Assembly (NCBI GenBank): GCA_038232415.1
Contig: JBBSHY010000016.1
Location: 1-24,058 of the forward strand
DNA from: JBBRXZ01 sp038232415
GTDB lineage: Bacteria > Patescibacteriota > Saccharimonadia > Saccharimonadales > UBA4665
Direction: 5' to 3'
DNA length: 24,058 nt
In this document: piece by piece, positions 6,033 to 14,027 of the stretch
Layout: every line of letters starts with the position of its first letter
Numbering within the stretch: position 1 is the first letter of the stretch
Program-made: the position numbers and the translations under genes
Notes under the pieces: generated by a model
Database searches by the model: none
What the model saw: only the letters and a program-made list of their open reading frames with translations
Told to the model about the DNA's origin: nothing

Positions 6033-6521
6033 TCAAATTTCAAGAAACCCATTAAACTCCTCTGAACTAACTATAAGGCTTTGGAGAGCTGTAACTTCTA
6101 CGCTAGTCATTGGCGGAGAACTAAAACGCTCAATGGCAAGTCTGCCCAGCGGTACTTCTAGAATCTCATAGTCTTCTCGCGGCAACTCTTTACGTTCATC
6201 ACGATTTATAGGCGGGTCAAGGATCATAATAGAGGGCCTGAGCACTCTATTAGTGTCTGGATTCCGGAATACTGACAGCCATATTACCCGTTTATCAGGA
6301 GCTCTCAGCGTCGTAGACGGGGCAATAGTCTCATCAAAGGTAGGTGGGGATGCAAGGATTTCAAAATCATTCAAATCTATACCAGCTGGCAAACCCATAA
6401 ATGGTTCAATCTTGGGTTCATAGTTAAATACTGTAGCTCGTAAATCGCGTAATTGCTGCTGAGTTGGTCGCAGGTCTTCGGGCAAAACTTGCTGCCGTAC
6501 TTGTCTTTCTCGTTCACTCAT
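6033..6521 (-). CDS. Uncharacterised 162-residue protein, first gene of an unknown pair
   Basis: I do not recognise this protein. The first 30 residues are rich in Arg, Gln and Glu (SERERQVRQQ, then LRPTQQQLRDLRATV). The middle is rich in Pro and Asp (ILASPPTFDE, SIMILDPPINRDERKELP) with beta-prone stretches such as RVIWLSVFRN. It has no membrane segment, cysteine cluster or catalytic motif I can name. The ATG is preceded by GGTGAG, a modest Shine-Dalgarno, in a leader of about 20 nt below a TTGACA-17-TAATAT promoter. A second unknown gene follows after 9 nt. The pair lies between a toxin-antitoxin operon and tRNA-Leu. Confidence 0.76.
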   Translation of the reverse strand: MSERERQVRQQVLPEDLRPTQQQLRDLRATVFNYEPKIEPFMGLPAGIDLNDFEILASPPTFDETIAPSTTLRAPDKRVIWLSVFRNPDTNRVLRPSIMILDPPINRDERKELPREDYEILEVPLGRLAIERFSSPPMTSVEVTALQSLIVSSEEFNGFLEI

Positions 6522-6547
6522 AGGAATTACTCACCGTTCATAATATG

Positions 6548-6576
6548 ATATTAATACAAGCTTGTTAATATGTCAA
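6548..6576 (-). promoter_or_regulatory. Promoter with dyad for the unknown gene pair
   Basis: On the minus strand TTGACA (6571-6576, perfect) and TAATAT (6548-6553) are 17 nt apart. The spacer contains the palindrome ACAAGCTTGT (6556-6565), flanked by ATATTAA and TTAATAT, giving overlapping dyads. The layout matches the toxin-antitoxin promoter nearby and suggests a repressor site. It starts just after the 3' end of tRNA-Leu. Confidence 0.65.
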
Positions 6577-6581
6577 TGATC

Positions 6582-6665
6582 TGGTGCGGATGAGAGGACT
6601 TGAACCTCCACGCCTTACGGCACTAGTTCCTAAAACTAGCGTGTCTACCATTCCACCACATCCGC
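6582..6665 (-). tRNA. tRNA-Leu (anticodon UAG), CCA encoded
   Basis: The minus strand folds as a complete class II tRNA: acceptor stem GCGGATG/CATCCGC, anticodon stem CTAGT/ACTAG around loop TTTAGGA with anticodon TAG, long variable arm GCC-GTAA-GGC, T arm GGAGG-TTCAAGT-CCTCT, discriminator A, and encoded CCA (6582-6584). The long variable arm, A73 and the anticodon together identify leucine. It lies 16 nt after the rsmD stop on the same strand and may be cotranscribed. Confidence 0.97.
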
Positions 6666-6681
6666 TCGTCCAAGAGGTATT

Positions 6682-7215
6682 TTAGCTAATTTTTTTATAA
6701 AAAACCAGCTGGGCATCGCCGTAATTTTTAGCCTCCACTACTTTTAAACCCTCGAATGATAACGACTCGGCTTTACCCGGCCAAGACAAAATAAAGGTAC
6801 CGTTGGCTGCCAGATGCCTTGGAAGATTTTTAAGGTCGCGGTAAGGTATGTTTTTGTATGGCGGGTCAGCGAATATGAGGTCAAAGTATTGGGCCTGGTT
6901 GCGGGTTGACCAAGCGCCTGCGAAAGCCCTGACTGCTTTAATTCTATCCTCGACAGCTAGGGCCTGTATATTCTTTGTAATAATCTGGTGCGCAGCTTTA
7001 TCGACTTCGATAGCTACCGCGCTTTTTGCTCCCCGGCTAATTGATTCGAAAGCTAATGCGCCGCTGCCTGCAAAGGCATCTAAAACTTTCATGCCTTTAA
7101 TATCACCCAGGACTCCAAATATAGCGCCGCGCATTTTGTCGCTCATGGGGTGGGTTCGATGACCGCGGGGGCTCAAAAAACCGCGTCCGCCGAGCCAGCC
7201 GGCAATGACTCTCAC
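6682..7215 (-). CDS. rsmD: 16S rRNA (guanine966-N2)-methyltransferase RsmD
   Basis: RsmD transfers a methyl group from SAM to G966 of 16S rRNA in the small ribosomal subunit. The 177 residues match the family. The N-terminal signature MRVIAGWLGGR and RTHPMSDKMRGAIFGVL are typical; SAM motif I is DAFAGSG at 46-52 and the catalytic amino-methylation motif is DPPY at 117-120. The start is GTG, overlapping the stop of the upstream gene by four bases (GTGA), so translation is probably coupled. tRNA-Leu follows directly. Confidence 0.94.
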   Translation of the reverse strand: MRVIAGWLGGRGFLSPRGHRTHPMSDKMRGAIFGVLGDIKGMKVLDAFAGSGALAFESISRGAKSAVAIEVDKAAHQIITKNIQALAVEDRIKAVRAFAGAWSTRNQAQYFDLIFADPPYKNIPYRDLKNLPRHLAANGTFILSWPGKAESLSFEGLKVVEAKNYGDAQLVFYKKIS

Positions 7216-8006
7216 GACTTCGACCGGCTCGCCTCATAGCTGGCCGCATACCAAGCCAGAGTAATCATACGTACCATCCGCGGCGCCAGCTCCATGCGAA
7301 CATCCCGGCTGATGCTTCTAGTCCAGCCCTTCATATAAAAACGTCGATATAGATCGAATTCGGCAATCTCTGTTGCCAGATGTTTGAAAACAGCGACCAC
7401 CCCCTCAGTTTTGACACTTTCTATATCTTCCTTGGTAGGTTTTGCGTTATTCAAACGCAGCGGGGAGATGATAGCATAAGCACCGGCTTCAAACATGGCG
7501 TGGGTTGTCAATAAACCCTTAGGGCCAACCAGCTTCAGGCTTTGAAGAACAGATTGCGTCATAGTATCACCTTTGACATACAACCGTCCGGTCAAACCTT
7601 TACGGGTATGGCGCGCCTCGCCTCCCCTTAGGCGGGACAGCTCAGCCTCATACGGAAAATGGTGGGCTGGAGTTAATCCATCTACAAGTGCATGAGCCAA
7701 CCAGGCAGCCTCAAAGGCAGCGCGCACATCATCATTTTTTTTCAATTCTTTTACCAGGGCGATGTAGTGAAGTTGTATTTGACCGTGTAAATCAGTATCG
7801 TCAGCGTCAAAGGGGTCAACGAAATGCCAAGGCTGTTCACCTTCATGTAAACGTTTCAGGTTCGCACTGTCTGGGCCGCGGCTGGCTTCAAAATGCAGGA
7901 TCTGTTTGATAGACGGAAAGAACCTCGCTTTCGGCATCAAACCCATCAAGTGCCTGTAGGCCACTCGATTGAGTTTTTGGTGAGCATGAAAAATTATTGC
8001 GTACAT
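7212..8006 (-). CDS. Zinc-dependent phospholipase C / S1-P1 nuclease-like protein without signal peptide
   Basis: The 264-residue helical protein carries a metal-ligand pattern like that of bacterial zinc phospholipase C: an N-terminal HAHQKLNRVAYRHL, WHFVDP (His61, Asp64), then His105-x3-Asp109-x5-His115 in LAHALVDGLTPAHH, and His169-x3-Glu173. In Bacillus cereus PLC the matching ligands, as I recall, are His69, His118, Asp122, His128, His142 and Glu146, so the 118-122-128 spacing is kept exactly. Unlike secreted relatives it has no signal peptide, and the PLC N-terminal Trp ligand is missing. It overlaps rsmD by four bases. The substrate (lipid, nucleic acid or other phosphoester) is unknown and loss of catalysis is possible. 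Confidence 0.72.
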   Translation of the reverse strand: MYAIIFHAHQKLNRVAYRHLMGLMPKARFFPSIKQILHFEASRGPDSANLKRLHEGEQPWHFVDPFDADDTDLHGQIQLHYIALVKELKKNDDVRAAFEAAWLAHALVDGLTPAHHFPYEAELSRLRGGEARHTRKGLTGRLYVKGDTMTQSVLQSLKLVGPKGLLTTHAMFEAGAYAIISPLRLNNAKPTKEDIESVKTEGVVAVFKHLATEIAEFDLYRRFYMKGWTRSISRDVRMELAPRMVRMITLAWYAASYEASRSKS

Positions 8007-8035
8007 AATACTTAGAAAATATTGTTAAATAATGT

Positions 8036-10072
8036 TCAGTTAAGATTAGTAATTGCGCGCAAGCGATTTACGCTAGCGGCTAACTGTTTATATTGTAACA
8101 AATTTTCATTTTTATCTATGAATAGCTGAGCGCTCGTGCGCGCCGCACTTATTAGCTTTGTATCTGTTAACTTAGCAACCCTGAGATCAAGTTGGCCATG
8201 TTGAGCAATGCCGTAAACAGCTCCGGGGCCGCGCAGGTTGAGATCCAGCTCTGCTAGCTTAAAACCATCGTTAGAGCTTTCCAGCGCTCTCAGACGCCGG
8301 CTAGGTGCCTGAGAATCACTCAATAGCAGATAACAATAACCTTGGACCTTACTACGCCCCACCCGTCCCCGCAACTGATGCAATTGGGCCAGGCCAAACC
8401 GCTCAGGACTTTCGATGAGCATAACATTAGCATTGGGTACGTCGACACCAACTTCTATAACTGTGGTCGATACCAGGATGTCGAGCTGGTGGCGGACAAA
8501 CTTCTCCATAACAGCTTGTTTTTCGGCTGGTTTCATTTTTCCATGCAATAGACCCACGCGGCGGTGTTTGAATATGTTAGATGTAAGCCGGTCATAAACT
8601 TTTTCAGCGGAATTGACATCCAGCGCACTTGAGTCAGCAATCAACGGACAAACCACAAATACCTGGCGACCTTCATCTATTTCTTTGTCTATCTTTGAAT
8701 AAATCTGAGGAGTGGAATTTGGCGCTATGATTTCAGTTATGATGGCTTTACGGCCAGGCGGCTTCGATTCTAAAACAGAAATATCGAGCTCACCATACAA
8801 TGTTAAGGCCAAGGTTCGGGGTATAGGTGTGGCTGTCAGGCTTAGAACATGGGGCATATGGCCGGCTTTAGCCATCAGGATTTGCCTTTGCAGCACCCCG
8901 AAACGATGTTGTTCATCAATAATTATAAGCGCAAGCTTGTGCATGTCTACCTCTTCTTGAATAAGTGCCTGGGTACCGACTATAAACCCGGCCTGGCCAT
9001 TAGCTATTGACTTTCTGGCCTTAGCTTTTTGAGAAGCAGCCATACTCCCCACTAACAGCACCACGCGGTCTTCATAGCCTAAGGGTTTGAGCAGCTGATG
9101 TATAGTATCGGCATGCTGCCTGGCAAGAAGTTCTGTGGGTGCCATCAAAGCAACTTGCCAGTCACGGCTCAGGGCCATCACAGCCGCCATCGCGGCGACT
9201 ACAGTCTTACCAGAACCAACATCACCTTCCACCAAAAGGTTCATTGGCTGTATTTTTTGCAGGTCCTTATAAATATGCCAGACAACACGCCGCTGTGAGT
9301 CGGTCAGTTCAAATGGCAAATGCCTGACAAAATCCCGTGCTAAATCTTCGTCAAACTCAATAGGCACGGCATTTTCAGATTGGTTTTCGTATTTATTGAG
9401 TAAACTGGCCAGACTTAAACTAAAAACTTCCTCGAAGCCTAAGCGCTGTTTAGCGGCTTCCAGTTGCTCCGTTGACTCCGGTATATGTATAGCCGTCGTC
9501 GCTTCAGCCCGAGGCATTAGCTGATGTTTATCGATAATCCAGGCTGGCAGCGTTTCCGGCACATTCTTTATAAGTTCTCTGGCCTCATGCACTGCCAGCC
9601 TGATCTGCCTGGATGTCAGGCCTTTGGTTTCCCGGTAAACAGCTAAAATCCTGGCCGCATTGACAGGCAGATCACTGGCTATCTCCACGCTAGAGTTCAT
9701 AATAGCAAAACGCTGATGGCTTAGTTGAAACTGTCCGGATATAAAATACTTTTGACCATCTTTCAGTGCCGCTGCCCGGTAGGGCTGATTGAACCATACT
9801 AAACGCATACTACCACTGTCGTCACTGGCTACTGCTTCCGTAATATGAAGGCGGCGGCGCACATAGCGGCCGGCGGCATGACTAACTACAGCTTCAATAC
9901 TCACTGTCCCGGGCCGCAACTGGCTGATTAATAAAACCTCTGAATAATCTTCGTAACGCCGGGGATAGTAATCAATCAGCTCAGCAATAGTTTTGATGCC
10001 TAAACCAGCAAATTTCTTAGCCTGAGCTTCACCAACTCCCTTTAATTCCGTCAATGGCTCCTCTATCGTCAT
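8036..10072 (-). CDS. recG: ATP-dependent DNA helicase RecG
   Basis: RecG remodels stalled replication forks and branch-migrates Holliday junctions. The 678 residues match the family. An N-terminal helix-hairpin-helix-like segment (LKGVGEAQAKKFAGLGI, 10-26) precedes the OB-fold wedge domain. The helicase core has Walker A GDVGSGKT at 283-290, DEQH at 386-389, TATPIPRT at 413-420 and motif VI QLRGRVGRS. The C-terminal RecG domain contains the DLNLRGPGAVYG signature. The ATG lies 7 nt after TATACT, another short-leader start, without a Shine-Dalgarno. The phospholipase-like gene follows after 29 nt. Confidence 0.97.
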   Translation of the reverse strand: MTIEEPLTELKGVGEAQAKKFAGLGIKTIAELIDYYPRRYEDYSEVLLISQLRPGTVSIEAVVSHAAGRYVRRRLHITEAVASDDSGSMRLVWFNQPYRAAALKDGQKYFISGQFQLSHQRFAIMNSSVEIASDLPVNAARILAVYRETKGLTSRQIRLAVHEARELIKNVPETLPAWIIDKHQLMPRAEATTAIHIPESTEQLEAAKQRLGFEEVFSLSLASLLNKYENQSENAVPIEFDEDLARDFVRHLPFELTDSQRRVVWHIYKDLQKIQPMNLLVEGDVGSGKTVVAAMAAVMALSRDWQVALMAPTELLARQHADTIHQLLKPLGYEDRVVLLVGSMAASQKAKARKSIANGQAGFIVGTQALIQEEVDMHKLALIIIDEQHRFGVLQRQILMAKAGHMPHVLSLTATPIPRTLALTLYGELDISVLESKPPGRKAIITEIIAPNSTPQIYSKIDKEIDEGRQVFVVCPLIADSSALDVNSAEKVYDRLTSNIFKHRRVGLLHGKMKPAEKQAVMEKFVRHQLDILVSTTVIEVGVDVPNANVMLIESPERFGLAQLHQLRGRVGRSKVQGYCYLLLSDSQAPSRRLRALESSNDGFKLAELDLNLRGPGAVYGIAQHGQLDLRVAKLTDTKLISAARTSAQLFIDKNENLLQYKQLAASVNRLRAITNLN

Positions 10073-10079
10073 AAAGTCC

Positions 10080-10085
10080 AGTATA
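10080..10085 (-). promoter_or_regulatory. Probable -10 box of recG
   Basis: TATACT on the minus strand ends 7 nt before the recG ATG. I find no good -35 hexamer at 16-18 nt, so this rests on the -10 match and on the spacing shared with clpP and the antitoxin gene. Confidence 0.45.
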
Positions 10086-10138
10086 CGAGATCGCCAGGTG
10101 TAGCCATAGCCTCGAAAGCTAAGTACAAGTGTTTATTT

Positions 10139-10948
10139 TTACCGCAATATACGCTGGATCATCCACACTAACGCGATGGAGGCAATTACGATGGAGGCAA
10201 TTTTAATTAAAGTTGGATACCAGCTTTTGTTGCGTAAGAGGTAGATAAATGGCAGAGCAATAACCACTATTATTAGTTGGCCTACTTCTATTCCTATATT
10301 AAAAGAGAATAAAGAAGACAAAAACTTATCAGGGGGGACTTGAATCTCCCTTAAAAGACCGGCGAATCCCAGCCCGTGAAACAATCCAAAGAAAAATATA
10401 ATGCCAAGTTTAGCACTTGGTGATCCCACCAGTGAGAATTTCCGTAAAAAAACGCTGGTTATGGCCACTGCACCGATAGAGAAAGCAATCATGGGCTCTA
10501 CAATTCTCGAGCTCAGGGTCAATAACCCGGATCCCGCCAGAATCAAGGTTATACTATGCGCTACCGTAAACGTGCCGGTGTATTTCAGAACAGCTTTTAG
10601 ACCAATGAATACCAGCAAAAAAGATAAAACAAAGAGTATATGATCCGGGCCGCTTAGAATGTGATTAATACCAAGCTTCATAAAATCAAAAGCATTATTA
10701 AAGAAACTAGTTTTTTGGTGGACTATTTTAATAACGTCTTGCTGATTTCTAATTTTTTTTGACAGGTAGGGAGAATTACCGCGTATATAGTTTTCAATTT
10801 CCTGGGGAGAAGCGTTAGGATGCTCTTTTATATAATTGACCACGTTCTGCGGTAATAAAACGTGCGCGTATACTTGAGGTGGCGAGTATAAAACACCGCC
10901 TAAAGTTATTAATGTACAAGTAAGAAGGGCTAAGTAAAAGCGCTTCAT
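10139..10948 (-). CDS. HupE/UreJ-like membrane protein
   Basis: The 269-residue protein has an N-terminal signal-like segment (about 1-29, ending VYAHV), an extracytoplasmic stretch to about 85, then roughly six membrane segments. The HupE/UreJ_2 family motifs are all visible: GINHILSGPDHILF at 93-106, FTVAHSITL at 127-135, FGLFHGLGFAG at 187-197 and FNIGIEVGQ at 216-224. Family members are proposed nickel or cobalt permeases, but many versions sit outside hydrogenase or urease loci, as here, so transport of metal is only a guess. It begins 11 nt after the TPR gene in the DUF4331-TPR operon, with only an A-rich stretch as ribosome-binding region. Confidence 0.88.
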   Translation of the reverse strand: MKRFYLALLTCTLITLGGVLYSPPQVYAHVLLPQNVVNYIKEHPNASPQEIENYIRGNSPYLSKKIRNQQDVIKIVHQKTSFFNNAFDFMKLGINHILSGPDHILFVLSFLLVFIGLKAVLKYTGTFTVAHSITLILAGSGLLTLSSRIVEPMIAFSIGAVAITSVFLRKFSLVGSPSAKLGIIFFFGLFHGLGFAGLLREIQVPPDKFLSSLFSFNIGIEVGQLIIVVIALPFIYLLRNKSWYPTLIKIASIVIASIALVWMIQRILR

Positions 10949-10959
10949 TTGCTTTTTTT

Positions 10960-12291
10960 TTAAAGACCCTTAAGCGTCACATCGGCTAGTTTCTTATCGA
11001 GAAGAGAAAAATGCGACTCCAAAAAATAGTGATCTTCGGAAAATGCCTTTTGCAAATAAGCCTTGGCTCGGTCGTGCTGGCCGAGCTTGTTGGCTATCAT
11101 GCCGGCATGGAAAAGTATCACTGGCTGGTTTTCGCCTAGCCTTAAGGCTTGCTGGGCTACAGTTTCAGCCTCTTTATATTTTCCGGTTTTATAGAGATTC
11201 CAAGCTAAAATATCCGCCGAAAATATATTGGGCCGGACAATTACAGCCTCCCGGGATAATCTGTTGGCTGTCGATAAATCTTTATTATGGTCAGTTAGGA
11301 AAACGGATTTTTCAAAATCGTTATTCACCCCGCCAGAAGAAGATTTTTGAAATGCTAAATCGGCCAGAAAATATTGCTGATCAGCTTTTGTGGGATTACC
11401 TTGAGTACTATAGACGTCGCCAAGATCTGTGGCATATTGGGCCAGCGGCAATGCCTCGAAAGCCCGGTTGAAATAATTGATAGCTTGATTGTAATTGCCG
11501 CGGGCAAAAGCCACTTTCCCCAGTCCTTCTAAGGCTGGTGAAAATTGTTTATTAATATATAAGGCTTGGTTGTACATTTGCTCAGCGGCAGTTAAGTCAT
11601 TTCTAGCGTATAACTTACCTAGCTCCACTTGACTGTAGGCAATATTTTCTGTGAATGAAGAACCAGAGCTTACGGCGCTTTTAAGAGCCGCTTCCGCACC
11701 TTTGACATCACCATAAAGCTCGCGAATATAAGCCACTCGGTTGAATGAGCTGAGACTGGGGCGCTTATTAACCATTGTCTGGAACGTGGCAGCTGCCTGC
11801 TCGTATTGGCCAAGTTCTATCTGGCCATCCCCCACTAGACCATAGTAAGCAACTTGATTAGGATTCAAGCTCACGGCTTTCTGTGATAACTCCAGCCCTT
11901 TAGAGAAATTATGCCGGCCGTAAAACACGGACGCTTGAGTAGAGATAACGTTAGCGTTATCGGGTTCCTTGGCTATCGCTTGATTTAGTAACTTATCGCA
12001 CTTTGCAAAATAGGAAGTATCAGCTGTTTCCCGGACTTTTTGTAAATAATCCTGGCATAGGCTTACCTGTAAAGCAGTATTACCCGGGTTTGCAGATAGC
12101 CTATTCTTAACCGTAATGATGGCTTTGTCAGTAGAGCTAAGGGGTTGGTTTTGCCGATCACCAGATGTTGATCGGTGCGTAAGAGTAAAAAGACCGGCAG
12201 CAATCAATAAACCGCTCAGAGCAAGTAATAAATATAGTAACTTTTTGGGAGTTATTGGTGGAAGTTGTAGCTTAGGCGAGGAGTGCGACAT
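10960..12291 (-). CDS. Membrane-anchored tetratricopeptide-repeat protein
   Basis: The 443 residues begin with a short cytoplasmic segment and one membrane helix (about 18-38, LLYLLLALSGLLIAAGLFTL). An extracytoplasmic domain of tandem TPR units follows from about 75 to the end; clear ones include SLNPNQVAYYGLVGDGQIELGQYEQAAATF and FSPALEGLGKVAFARGNYNQAINYF. TPR arrays bind partner proteins. It lies between a DUF4331 protein and a HupE/UreJ-like protein on the same strand, so it may assemble these two at the membrane. A stable hairpin separates it from the DUF4331 gene, and a TATAAT (12315-12320) after that hairpin could give it a separate promoter. Confidence 0.9.
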   Translation of the reverse strand: MSHSSPKLQLPPITPKKLLYLLLALSGLLIAAGLFTLTHRSTSGDRQNQPLSSTDKAIITVKNRLSANPGNTALQVSLCQDYLQKVRETADTSYFAKCDKLLNQAIAKEPDNANVISTQASVFYGRHNFSKGLELSQKAVSLNPNQVAYYGLVGDGQIELGQYEQAAATFQTMVNKRPSLSSFNRVAYIRELYGDVKGAEAALKSAVSSGSSFTENIAYSQVELGKLYARNDLTAAEQMYNQALYINKQFSPALEGLGKVAFARGNYNQAINYFNRAFEALPLAQYATDLGDVYSTQGNPTKADQQYFLADLAFQKSSSGGVNNDFEKSVFLTDHNKDLSTANRLSREAVIVRPNIFSADILAWNLYKTGKYKEAETVAQQALRLGENQPVILFHAGMIANKLGQHDRAKAYLQKAFSEDHYFLESHFSLLDKKLADVTLKGL

Positions 12292-12322
12292 GGCTTTTCT
12301 TAGTCTATCTTCTAATTATATT

Positions 12323-12361
12323 AAAGCTAGCAGACCTCTTGCTTCCAGGCCTGCTAGCTTT
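12323..12361 (-). terminator. Strong hairpin between the DUF4331 and TPR genes
   Basis: Two 14-nt arms (12323-12336 and 12348-12361) pair with a single G-U, leaving an 11-nt loop; the stem core is GCTAGCAG. On the minus strand the following bases are A/T-rich (AATATAATTAG) but not a clear U run, so it is either an imperfect terminator or a processing/stability element between operon members. Confidence 0.55.
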
Positions 12362-12404
12362 AAGTTTGTTTAGCTCTTCTTCTCTTATTTTATATTCGGA
12401 GAGT

Positions 12405-13982
12405 CTATTGCCTAGCCACAACAACTGGTCGTTTCTTAAAGATTGAAGCTATGGCTATCCCAGCTATAAGGGCTACTACTGCGATACCTACGGTCTTACC
12501 GGCCGAGACATTGCGGGATTTACTACCACCATTATCTGATCCAGATTGTCCAACAGGGGCTAAAGCCGTGCTAAAGCCATCATTTGGCAAGGCAAGGTAT
12601 GGGAAGTTAGGGCGGAACGCTTTGTCGTTGCTGTCCACACCGTCACCAAGCTTGGCAGCTAAGGGATCAGGGGTAAAGTCTTTATGGAATAACGGATAAG
12701 CAGCGCCGGCCACAGCTTGCTCGGATATATCAATTATATCGTCGCTTAAGCGCCGTCCGTTAGGAAAGCCCTGGTTATCTTTGGCCAGCACGCCTAGACG
12801 ATTTGGACTCTGGGTTACAGGTACAGCAACATTCAAACGTAGCTGTTCAGAGGGCTTACCATTAGCAGGCTTGGTCGCACCCGGAATTCCGGTTAAGTAT
12901 ATTGCTTCCAGGTCATCGCGTTGCTGGGGAGTACCGAAATCACCTTGTGGCGGAACTTTAATTTTATATAGGCTGTTTAGTAACGTGCCGAGTTCCGGAT
13001 TTGCGACACCGTTTGCGAACTGGGCGTCATCAGCCGGTTTAGAACTGTTAAACAGATCTTTTGCGCCTAAAGGTACGACCACTTCATTAACAAGAGGGTT
13101 GCCTAAGCGGGATACCTGAACGTAGTCGCCACTAGGTGTTGAAGCACCGCCCCCCAACACTGTGGTACTTTGACGCGAGGCAGTTGTCCAGACTCCTACT
13201 ATGGCTGCCGGGCTGGTAGGATCAGTCGGGCGCGAATTATCACTAGTAAGCTCGGTTATTGGAATCTGAAGCGCTAGTGACTGAACATTGAAGCCTTTAA
13301 GACCATTCACTCCCCCACCTGCATTGCCAGGAAGCTTACGGATAGTCAGTAAATCGAACAATCCTCCTAGGTCGGCAAAGAAAGGATCGTCGCTTTGGCC
13401 GGCAAAGGTCTTAACGTTACCGGCATCTTTAACGGCTTCGGCCTGCAACTTAGCATAGTTTGGTGTGGACTTACTGCCAACGTTGCTAGGAGGTGTGGGG
13501 ATATCTGTACCCAAAACCGTAGAACCCGCAGACGTAATCTTGGTTAGAGTATAGGTTTGTTTAACGTTCAAGTTAGGGTCAGTCAAAGAATTAATTGGCC
13601 CGGTGTTATAAAGGAAGGTTTTAGGATTCTGCTTGGTTGTTGTGAACTTGTACTGATAGGTAATGTCCGGTACGGCATCACCATTATTGTCAATGTTAAT
13701 GTCATAATGAACATCATCGCCGAATGAGTCAAAATTAGGCCCTCCAGGGGGGTTCTCAAATGGAGAATAGTTGGCAATTATCGTGGCTGTATCTTTATTA
13801 TCGGGGCTGACGAAAGCATATAGATCAGTCGCATCAGCTTTGGGATCCCCAGTAATTAACGGTGCTTCTCGGTGACTTGAAGCGAACACGCCCAGGGGCG
13901 ATAGCGCCATAGTCCCTGCGACAGTTGTTAGCACTAAAGCCAGCAATAGTCTGTTTAATTTATTGATATGTGGCTGTTTCAT
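12405..13982 (-). CDS. DUF4331 extracytoplasmic protein with C-terminal membrane anchor
   Basis: The 525 residues start with a Sec signal (about 1-34, LLLALVLTTVAGTMALSPLGVFA). The mature N-terminus SSHREAPLITGDPKADATDLYAFVSPDN is the hallmark of the DUF4331 family. DVHYDINIDNNGDAVPDITYQYKF follows, with calcium-loop-like acidic residues. Beta-rich sequence continues to about 475, then a Gly/Ser linker, a hydrophobic helix (about 499-515, VGIAVVALIAGIAIASIF) and a KKRP tail, so it is likely tethered outside the membrane. The molecular function is unknown. A strong Shine-Dalgarno GGAGG lies 11 nt before the ATG. A palindrome shared with the marR promoter lies just upstream. TPR and HupE-like genes follow. 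Confidence 0.92.
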   Translation of the reverse strand: MKQPHINKLNRLLLALVLTTVAGTMALSPLGVFASSHREAPLITGDPKADATDLYAFVSPDNKDTATIIANYSPFENPPGGPNFDSFGDDVHYDINIDNNGDAVPDITYQYKFTTTKQNPKTFLYNTGPINSLTDPNLNVKQTYTLTKITSAGSTVLGTDIPTPPSNVGSKSTPNYAKLQAEAVKDAGNVKTFAGQSDDPFFADLGGLFDLLTIRKLPGNAGGGVNGLKGFNVQSLALQIPITELTSDNSRPTDPTSPAAIVGVWTTASRQSTTVLGGGASTPSGDYVQVSRLGNPLVNEVVVPLGAKDLFNSSKPADDAQFANGVANPELGTLLNSLYKIKVPPQGDFGTPQQRDDLEAIYLTGIPGATKPANGKPSEQLRLNVAVPVTQSPNRLGVLAKDNQGFPNGRRLSDDIIDISEQAVAGAAYPLFHKDFTPDPLAAKLGDGVDSNDKAFRPNFPYLALPNDGFSTALAPVGQSGSDNGGSKSRNVSAGKTVGIAVVALIAGIAIASIFKKRPVVVARQ

Positions 13983-14010
13983 AACTTAAAGACCCTCCGA
14001 ATGTAACTTT

Positions 14011-14027
14011 ACTTTATTAACTAAAGT
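14011..14027 (-). promoter_or_regulatory. Putative MarR operator upstream of the DUF4331 operon
   Basis: On the minus strand ACTTTA-GTTAA-TAAAGT is a perfect palindrome with 6-bp arms and a 5-nt centre, 28 nt before the DUF4331 ATG. The same core CTTTA-GTTWA-TAAAGTA occurs at 14584-14599 directly before marR. Length and symmetry suit a winged-helix dimer. Confidence 0.7.

Noticed and set aside
11043..11471. Plus-strand open frame of 142 codons
   Set aside because: Antisense shadow of the TPR gene, whose repeats are unambiguous; the translated sequence has no recognisable pattern.
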